Counted from the stretch's first letter, positions 34,097 through 43,838 are shown. The stretch: DNA of 64,000 nt from Streptomyces abikoensis (GCF_014648775.1 NZ_BMRT01000001.1:1-64000); one strand, 5' to 3'. Notes: a model not told the origin generated them from the letters alone. Program-made: numbers and translations.

Positions 34097-36466
34097 GTGT
34101 TCCACTCCACCCTCGTGCGCAGATCCCTGCTGACCACCGCCATCGCGGTGACCCTCTGCGCCACGGCCGTCCAGACCGGCTACGCGGACTCCCCCGCCCC
34201 CGCGAAAGCCGCCGCGTCCCCCGCCGCCCCCACCGCGGCGGTACGACCCGACGCCCGCACGCCCAACCCCTTCGACGAGGTCACCCGCCTCGCCAAGGCC
34301 CCCGAGCAGCGGACACCGAAGTCCAGCGCGCCCGGCGAGCTCACCGACGGACGCGTGCCCGGGCCGCACAAGGCCAGGGACGGCAAGGCCGTCGCCAAGG
34401 GCGTGGCGAAGCCCGCCGCCCCGCGCGTCGATGTCGGCGGCACCAGCGTTCCCTGCACCGTCGACGGCGTCAGCCGGCTCTCGCCCGAGCAGTTCGCCGA
34501 CTTCCTCATGGACCCGGCCGTCACCGCCGACGGCTGTCTGCGCGACGTCCTGTGGACGTGGGACTCGCGGATGACCCGGGTCTTCTCCCGGGAGAACGTC
34601 CGGGCCGTCGCCCAGCGCGCCGAGCGCTACGGCTACTGGCACGACGGGAAGAACACCTCCCACGTGCTGGAGATGTTCACCTACCTCCACGCGGCGGCCT
34701 ACCACGACTTCTCGCACGACGAGATCGACCTCTCCGACGCCACGACCGTCGAGGCCGTCCGCCGGGCGGTGTACTACTTCGGCATCGCCCAGCACACCTT
34801 CGACGCCACCCGCGTCAACGGCGAGACGCTGCGCGAGGCCCTGTACGCCGCCAGCTCCCCCGGGCTGCGCCAGTACCAACTCCCGCTGATGAAGCGGGTC
34901 CTGGGCATGTTCGACGCCTCCCACCCCGACACCGCCAAGGACGCGGGCTGGGGCGGTGCCGCGCTGGGCGCGCTGTCCGTGGGCTACCTGGGCGTCTACA
35001 ACAACGACACCGCCTTCCGCTCGGCCGTCGCCGCCGACCCGGCCTACCGCGCCGCCCTCAAGGCGTTCGCCGGCTACTCCCACCTCAAGGGCACGGACAA
35101 CGCCTGGGTGGCCCGTGACGCGGTCAACGAGTACGGCCGCCTCGGCCAGATCGACGCGCTCAAGGGCGAGGTCACCTCCTCGCTGGGCGGGCTGCTGGAC
35201 ACGGTCGTCCGCACCTTCGGCCAGGGCAGCGAGCCCTGGGGCAAGACCGTCGCCTGGCTCAACGAGTACGGCGCCTGCAAGCAGTACGGGGTGTGCAAGG
35301 CGGACATCGACCGGCGCCTGTTCCCGTACACGTACACCTACGACAACGGCGGCATCAAGGTCCGCACCGCGCTCGACCGGGCCACCGTCGACCGGCTGTA
35401 CTACGCGAGCAAGCAGGTCAAGGCGCAGTACCACCGCGTTCTCGGCACCGACCAGCCGCTGGCGGGCGACACCAACTCCACGCTCAACATCGTCCTGTAC
35501 GCCTCGCGCTCGGACTACGAGATCTACCACCCGCTGCTGACGGGCATGGGCACCAACAACGGCGGCATCTACATCGAGAACGGCGCCACCTTCTACACGT
35601 ACGAGCGCCGTGTGCCGCAGGACTCCACGCTGACGCTCGAGGAGCTCTTCCGCCACGAGTACACCCACTACCTCAACGGCCGCTGGGCGGTGCCGGGCAG
35701 CTTCGGCGAGGGCCCGTGGTACCAGAACGACCGCACCACGGCCATGGACGAGGGCACGGCCGAGTTCTTCGACGGGTCGACCCGCGACGAGGGCATACGG
35801 GTGCGCAAGTCGCTGGTGCAGGGCATCATCAACGACACGGCGGGCGGCAAGCCGCGCATGACCGTCGACCAGCTGCTGCACGCCGAGTACGACCGCGACG
35901 GCTTCCGGTTCTACAACTACGCCGGCACGTTCTTCGAGTACCTGTGGAGCGAGCGGCCGTCGCTGCTGCGGGAGATGTACGGCTACCTGCGCGCGAACGA
36001 CGTGGCGGGCTTCGACGCCTGGCGGAGCCGCATGGGCCGCGACGCGAATGTGCAGCGCGACTACAACGCGTTCCTCGACAAGCAGATCGGCAAGGTCAAG
36101 GACCTGTACGTGCCGGCCACCACCTTCACCCCGGTGAACCGGCTGCAGGACGCCTCGGCGTCCGCCGTCCGCTCCTCCTTCGCCGCCGCTACGGGCCAGT
36201 CGCCCGACTGCAAGGCGGCGGGCTCCTCCGACCGCCCGCGCTTCGTCTGCACCGGCCGGATCACCGCGAACCTGAGCAGCCCGGGCAACGCCGACCTGGT
36301 CTTCAAGGACATGTCGAAGACGATCGACTACTTCGTCCTCGAGCGCACCAAGGCGGGCGCCAACAACTTCGCCGACATGAACTGCTCCTTCGGCAAGGTC
36401 GACCTGTGGTCCGGCCGTGCCGCGGGCACGGCGGACTTCAGCTGTGAGGGTCCGCTGAGGGGCTGA
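34097..36466 (+). CDS. Secreted collagenase, peptidase family M9
   Basis: This 789-residue zinc protease degrades collagen or gelatin outside the cell. A signal peptide (about residues 1-30) and a low-complexity propeptide precede the M9N-type activator domain ([14 protein letters not shown] to about 350) and the catalytic domain. The zinc site is [12 protein letters not shown] (about 519-530), with the third ligand in [10 protein letters not shown] about 30 residues on. Upstream [13 protein letters not shown] is typical of bacterial collagenases. The C-terminal 120 residues carry a cysteine-containing extra domain ([16 protein letters not shown]). GTG 34097 follows AGGAG by seven bases. The promoter shares its operator with the importer. 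Confidence 0.93.
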   Translation: MFHSTLVRRSLLTTAIAVTLCATAVQTGYADSPAPAKAAASPAAPTAAVRPDARTPNPFDEVTRLAKAPEQRTPKSSAPGELTDGRVPGPHKARDGKAVAKGVAKPAAPRVDVGGTSVPCTVDGVSRLSPEQFADFLMDPAVTADGCLRDVLWTWDSRMTRVFSRENVRAVAQRAERYGYWHDGKNTSHVLEMFTYLHAAAYHDFSHDEIDLSDATTVEAVRRAVYYFGIAQHTFDATRVNGETLREALYAASSPGLRQYQLPLMKRVLGMFDASHPDTAKDAGWGGAALGALSVGYLGVYNNDTAFRSAVAADPAYRAALKAFAGYSHLKGTDNAWVARDAVNEYGRLGQIDALKGEVTSSLGGLLDTVVRTFGQGSEPWGKTVAWLNEYGACKQYGVCKADIDRRLFPYTYTYDNGGIKVRTALDRATVDRLYYASKQVKAQYHRVLGTDQPLAGDTNSTLNIVLYASRSDYEIYHPLLTGMGTNNGGIYIENGATFYTYERRVPQDSTLTLEELFRHEYTHYLNGRWAVPGSFGEGPWYQNDRTTAMDEGTAEFFDGSTRDEGIRVRKSLVQGIINDTAGGKPRMTVDQLLHAEYDRDGFRFYNYAGTFFEYLWSERPSLLREMYGYLRANDVAGFDAWRSRMGRDANVQRDYNAFLDKQIGKVKDLYVPATTFTPVNRLQDASASAVRSSFAAATGQSPDCKAAGSSDRPRFVCTGRITANLSSPGNADLVFKDMSKTIDYFVLERTKAGANNFADMNCSFGKVDLWSGRAAGTADFSCEGPLRG

Positions 36467-36477
36467 CCCGTCCGGGG

Positions 36478-36509
36478 CCCCGGGCCGGTCCTCCGGGACC
36501 GGCCCGGGG
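36478..36509 (+). terminator. Terminator of the collagenase gene
   Basis: CCCCGGGCCGGTCC (36478-36491) pairs perfectly with 36496-36509 across a four-base loop, followed by TCTT. A 14-bp GC stem just after the collagenase stop. Confidence 0.8.
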
Positions 36510-36585
36510 TCTTGCGGGAATAACCGCACGACCGGTGGTATTCCATGGAGGCAGCCGTACGACGAAGAACGAGGGGACGGATGAG

Positions 36586-37032
36586 ATGCCACTCAAAGGC
36601 GAGTACGAGCCGAGCCCGGCGAAGTGGGTGCGGGACCAGGTCGAACTGATCGAGCGCTCCGGGGGCACCGAGGGGACCACCCTGCAGGGGGTGCCGGTCA
36701 TCCTCCTGACCACCCGGGGCGCGAAGAGCGGCAAGCTCCGCAAGACGCCGCTGATGCGGGTGGAGCACGAGGGCGCGTACGCCGCCGTCGCCTCGAAGGG
36801 CGGCTCCCCCAAGCACCCGGTCTGGTACCACAACCTCGTCGCCGACCCCCGGGTGGAACTGCGGGACGGCACCCTGCTCCAGGACATGACGGCCCGTGAG
36901 GTCACCGGCGAGGAGCGGGCCGCGTGGTGGGCTCGGGCCGTCGAGGTGTGGCCGGACTACGCCGAGTACGAGACGAAGACCTCCCGGGAGATCCCCGTCT
37001 TCGTCCTGGAGCCCTCGCCCGACGGGCACTGA
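36586..37032 (+). CDS. Deazaflavin (F420)-dependent nitroreductase-like protein
   Basis: This 148-residue protein of the DDN family has a split-beta-barrel fold. Motifs are [23 protein letters not shown] (about residues 36-58; cofactor phosphate binding), the following [22 protein letters not shown], and [16 protein letters not shown]. Relatives bind F420 and reduce quinones or activate nitro compounds; the physiological substrate is unknown. ATG 36586 follows GAGGGG by nine bases. It stands alone after the collagenase terminator. Confidence 0.85.
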   Translation: MPLKGEYEPSPAKWVRDQVELIERSGGTEGTTLQGVPVILLTTRGAKSGKLRKTPLMRVEHEGAYAAVASKGGSPKHPVWYHNLVADPRVELRDGTLLQDMTAREVTGEERAAWWARAVEVWPDYAEYETKTSREIPVFVLEPSPDGH

Positions 37033-37129
37033 CGCGATCCGGCCACCGCGGGAGACGGGTGGCATGGGACCCGGAGGTCCGGGCAGACGCACGACGAACT
37101 GTCGTCCAGACGCACCCGGAGGAGATTCC

Positions 37130-37345
37130 ATGCTGCTCGCCCACCCTGCCGTGCTCGACGAGCTCGTCCGGCGGTACACAGCGCTCGAGCGCGCACTGGC
37201 GTCGGGCGACGAGGACCCCGCGACCCGGCGGCGGCTGGAGGACGTCCGCTACACGCTGTGCGTGTCGACGGGCACCCGTCACATCGACGCGGCCCTGGCC
37301 GCCGCGCGGCGCCGGGTGCCCGGCGCGGGCCGGGCGGCGGACTGA
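37130..37345 (+). CDS. DUF5133 small protein
   Basis: This 71-residue soluble helical protein has the features LLAHPAVLDELVRRYTALE and YTLCVSTGTRHIDAAL of the DUF5133 family, common in Streptomyces and often linked to regulation. ATG 37130 follows GGAGGAG by six bases. Function unknown. It is convergent with the inhibitor gene 20 bases away. Confidence 0.8.
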   Translation: MLLAHPAVLDELVRRYTALERALASGDEDPATRRRLEDVRYTLCVSTGTRHIDAALAAARRRVPGAGRAAD

Positions 37346-37364
37346 CCGCCGCCGGCGGCGGACG

Positions 37365-37940
37365 CTAGCAGGCCTGGACGTACCAGACCGGGCCCCAGTC
37401 GCCGTTGACCGGGCCGTAGGGGGCCGGCGGGGTGGTGTGGATCCAGTCGCGGTTCTTGTTGTACATATACGCCTGAGTGCCCCGGGACTGGTTGTTCTGC
37501 CAGGAGCCGCCGCTGTTCCAGCCGTCCGGGATCTCCTGCAGGACACCGCACTTGGAGATGTTCCACTGGTCGCCCGAGCGGTTGGAACCCTTCCAGCCGC
37601 AGAAGTACAGGTACGGGCAGGACGCGGCCAGGGCGTTCGCGGGGACGGAGCGGTCCAGCGGGCCGTTCAGCTCCCGCGCGTACGTCTCGCCGGGGACCGT
37701 GACCAGGATGGTGCCGCCCTTGACGGCGATCTTGTTGAGCGCGATCCGCCGGCCGCCCGTCGCGTCGACGTACGCGTCGACGCGCTGCCGCAACCCGTCC
37801 GCCTGAGCCGCCGTCAGGCCCGCGCGCACGGCCTGGTCCGTGAAGGCGGTGTCCGCGGCGCTGTTCGTCGGCACGATGGCGGCGGACAGTCCGGCGAAGG
37901 CCACGGCCGCGGCGAGGGCGGCTCTGTGGGATGTACGCAT
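37365..37940 (-). CDS. Secreted peptidase inhibitor-like protein (I36 type)
   Basis: This 191-residue secreted protein has a signal peptide ending near PTNSAAD (about residue 28), an Inhibitor_I9-like or helical prosegment, then a small crystallin-type domain. Cysteines of the last domain lie in SCPYLYFCGWKG, SKCGVLQ and the terminal VQAC, with an aromatic asparagine-rich core (NQSRGTQAYMYN). The pattern matches the peptidase inhibitor family I36, which includes the Streptomyces metalloprotease inhibitor SMPI. ATG 37940 has GGAGGACC upstream. It may protect the producer from its own secreted metalloproteases, but no link is proven. Confidence 0.7.
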   Translation of the reverse strand: MRTSHRAALAAAVAFAGLSAAIVPTNSAADTAFTDQAVRAGLTAAQADGLRQRVDAYVDATGGRRIALNKIAVKGGTILVTVPGETYARELNGPLDRSVPANALAASCPYLYFCGWKGSNRSGDQWNISKCGVLQEIPDGWNSGGSWQNNQSRGTQAYMYNKNRDWIHTTPPAPYGPVNGDWGPVWYVQAC

Positions 37941-38093
37941 GGGTCCTCCATCCAAGGGTGGTTGCCCCTGCTGACTACCGCAGAGGCGCGTACGTCGCCA
38001 GGGTGACGACCGGCCGGGACGGGCAAACACGCCAGCCGCCCACCAGGGCCCATGCGGCACACCCCGGACGACGGCGGCGGCAAGTCGGCCGGA

Positions 38094-39017
38094 TCACCGA
38101 CCGGCCGCCTCCGCCAGGTAGTCGTCGAGGCCGCGGCGGGGCCGCCAGCCCTGGGCGCGGGCCTTGCCGGTGTCCAGGACGACCGGGTGGGCGAGCTGGT
38201 CCACGGCGTAGCGGGAGAGCGCGGCCTCGGCGCCCGGGCGCAGCCGTGCCGCCGTCTCGGCGGCGCGGGCGGCGGACCGGGCCAGGCCGAGGGGCAGGTG
38301 GCGGATCCGGGCGCGGACGCCGTGGGCCCGCAGCACCCGGCGCAGCGCCGCGTCGCGGTGGTGGGCGACGGCGTCGGCGATGTTGTAGGCGCCCGGCGGC
38401 CAGCCGTGGGCGGCGAGCGCGGCGTCGGCGAGGTTCTCCACGGCCGTCAGGCTCAGCGGTACGTCCGGGCCGGGCAGCAGGAGCGTGCCGGCGCGGACGC
38501 GGGAGCGCAGCCGGGGCAGCAGGTGGGGGTCGCCCGGGCCGTAGACGGCCCGGGGGCGCAGGACGACCGCGCCGGCGGCCAGGGCGAGGCGCTCGCCGGC
38601 GGCCTTGGTGCGGCCGTAGGCGTTGAGCTGGCCGGAGACCGGGTGGTCCTCGCGGACCAGGGAGCGGTCGGCGCGGGGGTCGTAGACGCTGGCGCTGCTG
38701 ATCCAGACGACGGGGCGTCCGGCGGCGGCGTCCATCAGGCGGGCGGTGCCGTCGACGTTGACGGCCCGCATCAGGGCCTCGGCGCGGGAGCCGGGGGCGG
38801 GGTCGCCGACGGCGGCCGCGCAGTGGACGACCACGTCGGCGCCCGCGAGGGCGGGCGCCTCGCGCGCGGCGTCCCAGACGACGTGCCGGCCGACGGGGCC
38901 GGGTCGGCGTCCCACGCACACCACGTCCGCGAAGCGGGCGGCGGCGAGGGCGATGTGGGAGCCGCAGAAGCCGCTCGCCCCGGTGACGGCGATACGGAGC
39001 GACGGGGCCCGGCTCAT
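38094..39017 (-). CDS. NAD-dependent epimerase/dehydratase (SDR), OleD-like position
   Basis: This 307-residue extended short-chain dehydrogenase has the cofactor motif VTGASGFCGSH (about residues 11-21) and the catalytic SSASVYD then YGRTKAAGE (Tyr-x3-Lys, about 150). In sequence it resembles 3-beta-hydroxysteroid dehydrogenase-like and OleD-type reductases, which reduce a beta-ketoacyl chain to the hydroxy acid. ATG 39017 overlaps the P450 stop as ATGA. It is the last gene of the five-gene cluster running from 43838. Confidence 0.82.
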   Translation of the reverse strand: MSRAPSLRIAVTGASGFCGSHIALAAARFADVVCVGRRPGPVGRHVVWDAAREAPALAGADVVVHCAAAVGDPAPGSRAEALMRAVNVDGTARLMDAAAGRPVVWISSASVYDPRADRSLVREDHPVSGQLNAYGRTKAAGERLALAAGAVVLRPRAVYGPGDPHLLPRLRSRVRAGTLLLPGPDVPLSLTAVENLADAALAAHGWPPGAYNIADAVAHHRDAALRRVLRAHGVRARIRHLPLGLARSAARAAETAARLRPGAEAALSRYAVDQLAHPVVLDTGKARAQGWRPRRGLDDYLAEAAGR

Positions 39018-40333
39018 GCCGGCTCCGGCGCGGTGAGCGCGCCGGGGGCCGTGCCCGCGGCCGACCGGGGGCCGCCTGGCCGGAGGCCCGGCTGGTCGTC
39101 CGGTCGGACGCCCGGCCGGACGACCAGCGAGCGCCAGCCGGGCAGCGCGGCCCGCCGGTCGGCGCGGGCGCGGACCACGACTGGGCGGTGGGGGGCGAGG
39201 GCGTTCAGGAAGTCCTCCAGCTGGGCGGTGGCGAGCCGGGCCCCGGGGCAGGCGTGCGGTCCGGCGCCGAAGACGAGCCGGGACAGGGCGGGTTCGGCCG
39301 GGTGGTGGCAGTCGGGGTCGTCGGTGTGGGCGCGGACGGCGTGCCGGGCGACGAGCAGCAGCCGGTCGCCGGCCCGTACGGGCCGGCCGCCCAGGGTGCC
39401 CGGTCCGGCGGCGACGCGGGGCAGCAGCGGGGACGGTGCGGTGACGCGGAGCAGTTCCCGGGCCAGGGCGGGGCGCGTCGTGTCGTCGGCGGCGAGGTGC
39501 CACCAGCCGGCGTCCGCGCACCAGGCGGCGGCGCGGGGCAGCGCGGCGACGACGGTGGTGACGGAGGCGACGGCGAGCATCGCCCGCGCGGCGGCGTCGT
39601 GGGGGTGGGCACCCCCGTCGAGCAGGTCGCTCAGCCGCCGTGCCGCGTCCGAGGCGCCGGTCCGGGAACGGGCCCGGGGGCGGGGCAGGCCGGGTAGGTG
39701 TTCCCGCACGGCCGCCGCGGCGGCGTCGGCGGCCGCCTCGGCGAGCCGCACCGGATCGGCGTCCACGCCCAGCAGGGCGCACGCGGTGACCCCGGCGGCC
39801 TCCCGGGCGAGCGCCACGAGGTCGACGGGACGCCCCTCGGCCAGCGGCGCGAGGCCGCGCGTGAGGGTGGCCTGCCACAGCGGGCGGAGGCGGGCGACGC
39901 CTGCGGTGGACAGGTCGTCGGCGAGTGCCCGGCGCGCGGCGCGGTGTGCCGCGCCCTGCTGGTCGAACAGCACGCCGCCGGTGGCGGGGGCGTCGCCGGG
40001 CGCCATGGCGGACCGGGCGGCCCCGCCGGTCGTCCCCGCGGCCACCCGGTCCAGCGGCAGCCGGGTCAACGCGTGCCGCACGGCGTCGGCGTCGTGGACG
40101 AGCACGGTCCGGCCGATGCGGAGGACGGGCTTGCGGCGCGCGGCGGCGAGCAGGGTGAAGAGGACGGGGTGCCCGGCCCGGTAGACCCGCAGATCGCGGC
40201 GGCGCGCGGCGGCGGTCCCGGCCGGGCGCGGCGACGCGGCGGGCCGCGCCGGGGCGCCGGTGACGGGGCGGCTTTCCGGCAGCGTCCGCCGTGGCTCGTC
40301 GGACGTCCGGGTCGCGGTTTGCGCTGTCGCCAT
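39014..40333 (-). CDS. Cytochrome P450
   Basis: This 439-residue soluble monooxygenase has the haem-binding loop FGAGPHACPGARLA (Cys about residue 363). An alanine-rich I-helix region (AMLAVASVTTVVAALP) lacks the usual acid-alcohol pair, which suggests altered oxygen activation or an unusual reaction. The first 40 residues are low complexity. ATG 40333 follows AAGGGAG by seven bases. The 213-base gap to the acyl-AMP ligase could hold an internal promoter. No ferredoxin gene is adjacent. Confidence 0.85.
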   Translation of the reverse strand: MATAQTATRTSDEPRRTLPESRPVTGAPARPAASPRPAGTAAARRRDLRVYRAGHPVLFTLLAAARRKPVLRIGRTVLVHDADAVRHALTRLPLDRVAAGTTGGAARSAMAPGDAPATGGVLFDQQGAAHRAARRALADDLSTAGVARLRPLWQATLTRGLAPLAEGRPVDLVALAREAAGVTACALLGVDADPVRLAEAAADAAAAAVREHLPGLPRPRARSRTGASDAARRLSDLLDGGAHPHDAAARAMLAVASVTTVVAALPRAAAWCADAGWWHLAADDTTRPALARELLRVTAPSPLLPRVAAGPGTLGGRPVRAGDRLLLVARHAVRAHTDDPDCHHPAEPALSRLVFGAGPHACPGARLATAQLEDFLNALAPHRPVVVRARADRRAALPGWRSLVVRPGVRPDDQPGLRPGGPRSAAGTAPGALTAPEPA

Positions 40334-40546
40334 GTCAGGTCTCCCTTCCGGGTGTTGGAGTGCACCACGGTCCGGTGCGTCGTGATCCAGTGACGGTGGG
40401 GCCGCACCGGGTGGCCGGGGCAGCGCGGATCCCCGTCCGGCCGCCGGTGGGGCCGGCACGGTCGCCTCGCCCGGCGAGCGTCGCCGCCACGCGCTCCGCG
40501 CGGACCACGGCCGCGCGCCTCGCCCCCGCGCGCCGTGGACGGACCG

Positions 40547-42049
40547 TCACCGCGCCCCGCCCTTCGGGCTCCGGCCCGCCTCGCGCCCCGCGAGGATCTC
40601 CGCCGCCTTGCTCGCGGCAGCCGCGCGGTCCGGTTTGCGGGAGCGGCCCGCGAGGGGGACGGTCGTGAGGAGGACGGCGTCGGGGCGGGCCGTGCCCATG
40701 CGGGCGAGGGGCGCCGCGAGTGCCTCGCGCAGGGCGCGGGGGTCGGTGCCGGGCGCGGGCTGGACGAGGGCGGCGAGTCGTTCGTCGCCGTCGGGCGCGG
40801 GGACGCCGACGAGCAGGGCGAGTTCGACGCCGGGGACGTGCAGGGCCGGTTCGTACAGGCCGGGGTAGATGTTCTCGGCGCCGCGCAGGACCATGTCCTT
40901 GCAGCGGCCCTCCAGCACGATCCGGCCCGCGTCGAGGCGCGCCCGGTCGCCGGTGCGGACCCACGGGTCGGGGTCCTCGCCGAGGTAGCGGTGGCGGGCG
41001 GCGGCCCCGGTCAGGAGCAGTTCGCCGTCGGTGTCGCGGCGGGCCCCGACGCCCGGCAGCGGGGCGCCCACGATGTCCCCGTCGCCCGTGAACGCGGCCT
41101 TCTCGGCCTGTTCCACGGCGGCGGCCGGGAAGAGCTCCGTCAGCGCGTAGACGCCCCACGCCTCGGCCGCCCCGGCGTGCTTGACGCGCGTGAGCAGCTC
41201 GGCGCTCGCGGGCGCCGAGCCCGTCCAGACGCCGCCGGTGAAACGGGCTCCGGCGCTGAGCGCCGCGCGCAGTTGAGGTGGTGTCAGGTAGGTGGAGTGG
41301 GGGCTGAGCCGGGCGAGTTGGCGGGCGAGGACGCGGGGCCGGCGCGCGGGGAGGGCGACGGGGGCGCCCTGGGCCAGGGACGGTACGAGCACGAAGAAGG
41401 TGCCGCCGAGCACGGGCCGGCCTGCGCGGGGCGCGACGAGTTCGGTGACGGCGCTCATGCCCGCCGCGAGGGACGACCGGGTGTGGACGACGGCGCGCGG
41501 GCTCGCGGTCGTCCCGGAGGTGAAGACGACGGCGGCGTCGCCGTCGTCGTCCGGCCGCGCGGGCAGGGCGGTGCGCGGGGCCGTGAGGTCCAGGGGCGCG
41601 GCACAGCCGGGGAGCCGGGGGCCGAGGGTGGCGACGGGGCCGAGCGCGCCGAGGTCGGGCAGGGCGAGGCGGGCGCGGCGGGCCAGGGGCCTGGCCCAGC
41701 CGGCGGCGGCCTGGGCGGTGGCGTCGGCGAGGACGAGGGCGGGCCGGGCCAGGGCGAGGCGGGCGCGCAGCACGTCGGGGCCCGCGCCGGGGTCGAGGAC
41801 GGCGGCGCGCAGGCCCAGCCGGTCGGCGGCGAGGAGGACGGCGAGGGCGCGGGGGCCGGGGCGTACGGCGACGCCGATGGTGTCGCCGGGGGCGAGGCCC
41901 CGGGCGCGCAGGGCGGCGGCGCAGGCGTCGGCGAGCTCGGCGAGTTCGCCCCGGGTGGCGCGGACGCGGACGGCCCCGGTGGGGGTGGTGGTGAGGACGG
42001 CGGGGTGGTGGGGGTGGCGGCGCAGGGCGTGGTCGAGGCGGTCGAGCAT
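40547..42049 (-). CDS. Acyl-AMP ligase / ANL superfamily enzyme (OleC-like context)
   Basis: This 500-residue adenylate-forming enzyme has the P-loop VVFTSGTTASPRAVVHT (about residue 175), ALTEL motif (YALTELFPA, about 307), WVRTGDRARLDAGR (about 375) and hinge GRCKDMVLRGAENIYP, with the C-terminal lysine in GRSRKPDRAA. It may activate a fatty acid as AMP ester or close a beta-lactone as OleC does. With a KAS III-like enzyme and an SDR beside it the latter is attractive but unproven. ATG 42049 shares one base with the glycosyltransferase stop. Confidence 0.82.
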   Translation of the reverse strand: MLDRLDHALRRHPHHPAVLTTTPTGAVRVRATRGELAELADACAAALRARGLAPGDTIGVAVRPGPRALAVLLAADRLGLRAAVLDPGAGPDVLRARLALARPALVLADATAQAAAGWARPLARRARLALPDLGALGPVATLGPRLPGCAAPLDLTAPRTALPARPDDDGDAAVVFTSGTTASPRAVVHTRSSLAAGMSAVTELVAPRAGRPVLGGTFFVLVPSLAQGAPVALPARRPRVLARQLARLSPHSTYLTPPQLRAALSAGARFTGGVWTGSAPASAELLTRVKHAGAAEAWGVYALTELFPAAAVEQAEKAAFTGDGDIVGAPLPGVGARRDTDGELLLTGAAARHRYLGEDPDPWVRTGDRARLDAGRIVLEGRCKDMVLRGAENIYPGLYEPALHVPGVELALLVGVPAPDGDERLAALVQPAPGTDPRALREALAAPLARMGTARPDAVLLTTVPLAGRSRKPDRAAAASKAAEILAGREAGRSPKGGAR

Positions 42050-42798
42050 CAGCGCGGGTCCTCCCCCAGGTGGCCGCAGCCCTTGTCGAGGTACCAGCGG
42101 GCGGTGGCGAGGAGGCCGTAGGAGCGCAGGCGCCGGGTGGAGTTCTCCACGACCATGTCCTTGGCGTGGGTGATGGCCGTGGTGTGGCGGCGGACGCGGT
42201 TGAGGAAGGCCCGGTCGGTGGGTGAGGGGCGGCGGGGCATGCCGCCGACGGTGAGGTACAGCCCGGCGGTGATGGCCATGTTGTTGCCGGCGTGCATCCG
42301 GTAGGGGGCGAGGTAGCCGTGCCGGCGGGCGTGGGCGGGGCGCAGCCGGCCGAAGGCGGCGGCGAGCGCGACGGCGGTCCGGAAGGCGGCGCGGCCGAGC
42401 GGCCCGTGCTCGTCGTGGCGGGCGTCGATCCGGCCGCAGACCAGCCGTGGGCCGGGCCGGTGGGTGAGGGCGGCGCGGGCGGCGGCGGTCCAGCCGGGCC
42501 GGGGCAGGCAGTCGGCGTCGGTGCGGGCGAGGTAGGCGGCGCCGTGGGCGATGGCGTGGCGGAAGGCGGTGTCGACGGCGCTGCCGACGCCCTTCTCGGG
42601 TTCGTCCAGGACGTGGACGGGGAAGGGGGCGCGGGCGGCGAAGTCGCGGGCGATCCGGCCGGTGGCGTCGGTGGAGGCGTTGTCGACGACGACGAGCGTG
42701 AAGTCGCGGTCGTGCTGGGCGGCGAGGGCGCGCAGGGTGTCGCCGATGCGGGCCTCTTCCTGGTGGGCGGGGACGACGACCCACAGTTCGGTGGTCAC
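42049..42798 (-). CDS. Family 2 glycosyltransferase
   Basis: This 249-residue GT-A enzyme opens with VVVPAHQEEARIGDTLRAL and has VVVDNASTDATG plus the metal-binding LARTDADCLP (DxD-like, about residue 90). It is shorter than membrane-anchored relatives and has no clear membrane helix. It would transfer a sugar from a nucleotide donor to a lipid or small-molecule acceptor made by the neighbouring enzymes. GTG 42798 overlaps the KAS gene stop as GTGA, so it is strictly co-translated. A sugar transferase inside this type of lipid operon is unexpected. Confidence 0.85.
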   Translation of the reverse strand: MTTELWVVVPAHQEEARIGDTLRALAAQHDRDFTLVVVDNASTDATGRIARDFAARAPFPVHVLDEPEKGVGSAVDTAFRHAIAHGAAYLARTDADCLPRPGWTAAARAALTHRPGPRLVCGRIDARHDEHGPLGRAAFRTAVALAAAFGRLRPAHARRHGYLAPYRMHAGNNMAITAGLYLTVGGMPRRPSPTDRAFLNRVRRHTTAITHAKDMVVENSTRRLRSYGLLATARWYLDKGCGHLGEDPR

Positions 42799-43838
42799 GC
42801 GGCCGCCTCCGACTTCTCCCAGACCATGGTCATGACGCTGATGCCGCCGCCGAGGCCGACGAACAGGACGCGGTCGCCGGGGGCCAGCCCGGCGTGGATC
42901 CGGTCGAGCTGGACGCCGAGGGTGGCGCTGGCGACGTTGCCGAGTTCGGGCACGGTGAGGACGAGCTTGTCCCGGGGGACGCCGCTGAGTTCGACGAAGC
43001 GTTCCAGGTAGGGCAGGGTCACCTGGTGGACGAGGACGTGGCGGTAGTCGTCCCAGCGCAGGCCGGTGCGCCTGTGTACGCGGTCGAGGACGGCGGTGCC
43101 GGTCTTCTCGAAGACCTCGCGCAGTTCGCGGCCGTCGCCGTGGAAGTAGGTGTGCTCCTCCGAGCGCGGGTGGCGGGAGCCGCCGCCGAGGATGCCGCCG
43201 ACGGCCCAGTGCTCGGAGTGGGTCTCGGTGCCGACGTCGAGGATGCCGCCCCGGTCGACCGGCTCGATCACGACGGCGGCGCCGGCGTCCCCGAAGGTGT
43301 AGCCGGCGAAGCCGTCGCGGAACTGCCGGGGGCCGGCGGGGGCGCGGCGGATCGCGCGGCTGGGGGTCTCGCCGGTGACCACCAGGGCGCGCCGGGCGCG
43401 GCCGGCCAGGATCATCGCGCGGGCCGTGTCGATGCCGTTGAGGAAGCTGTTGCAGGCGTTGCTGACGTCGAGGGCGTGGGCGGTGGAGCCGAGGGCGGCC
43501 TGGACGATGTGCGCGGTGGCGGGTTCGGCGACGTCGCGGGTCGCGGAGGCGTAGATCAGCAGGTCGATGTCGAACGGGTGGAGACCGGCGGAGTCCAGGG
43601 CGCGGCGGGCGGCGCCGAGGGCGAGCGTCGAGGCGTACTCGCCGTCGGCCGCGACGCGGCGGGTGACGATGCCGGTGGTCCGCCGGAAGAGCCCCCGGGG
43701 CAGCGGGAGCCCGGCGGCGCGGGCCACCTCCTCCTGCAACCGCTCGGAGGTCAGGGTCCGTTCGGGCAGGTACGACCCGGTGGCGGTGATGCCGGCCCCG
43801 CCCCGGGGCCGGCACACGGTCTTGCTGTTCTCGCACAT
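42795..43838 (-). CDS. KAS III-family condensing enzyme (FabH/OleA-like)
   Basis: This 347-residue thiolase-fold enzyme has the catalytic cysteine in DVSNACNSFLNGI (about residue 129), the histidine in VLVHQVTLPYLER (about 265) and the asparagine in LGNVASATLGV (about 302), a complete Cys-His-Asn triad. LYASAT-type and FGDAGAAVVIEP segments are conserved. It condenses two acyl thioesters without an acyl-carrier-bound intermediate, or starts fatty acid synthesis. First gene of the operon, so it probably sets the substrate. ATG 43838 follows GGAAG weakly. A 16-bp palindrome lies 36 bases upstream. Confidence 0.85.
   Translation of the reverse strand: MCENSKTVCRPRGGAGITATGSYLPERTLTSERLQEEVARAAGLPLPRGLFRRTTGIVTRRVAADGEYASTLALGAARRALDSAGLHPFDIDLLIYASATRDVAEPATAHIVQAALGSTAHALDVSNACNSFLNGIDTARAMILAGRARRALVVTGETPSRAIRRAPAGPRQFRDGFAGYTFGDAGAAVVIEPVDRGGILDVGTETHSEHWAVGGILGGGSRHPRSEEHTYFHGDGRELREVFEKTGTAVLDRVHRRTGLRWDDYRHVLVHQVTLPYLERFVELSGVPRDKLVLTVPELGNVASATLGVQLDRIHAGLAPGDRVLFVGLGGGISVMTMVWEKSEAAA

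Noticed and set aside
34097..36466. Thermolysin-like or M6 metalloprotease instead of collagenase
   Set aside because: The long N-terminal activator-type domain, the FYTYERR segment before HEYTH and the glutamate third ligand about 30 residues later fit family M9.
34091..36592. 833-codon frame opposite the collagenase gene
   Set aside because: Valine/glycine-rich shadow frame with no start signal; the collagenase on the plus strand has signal peptide, zinc site and promoter.
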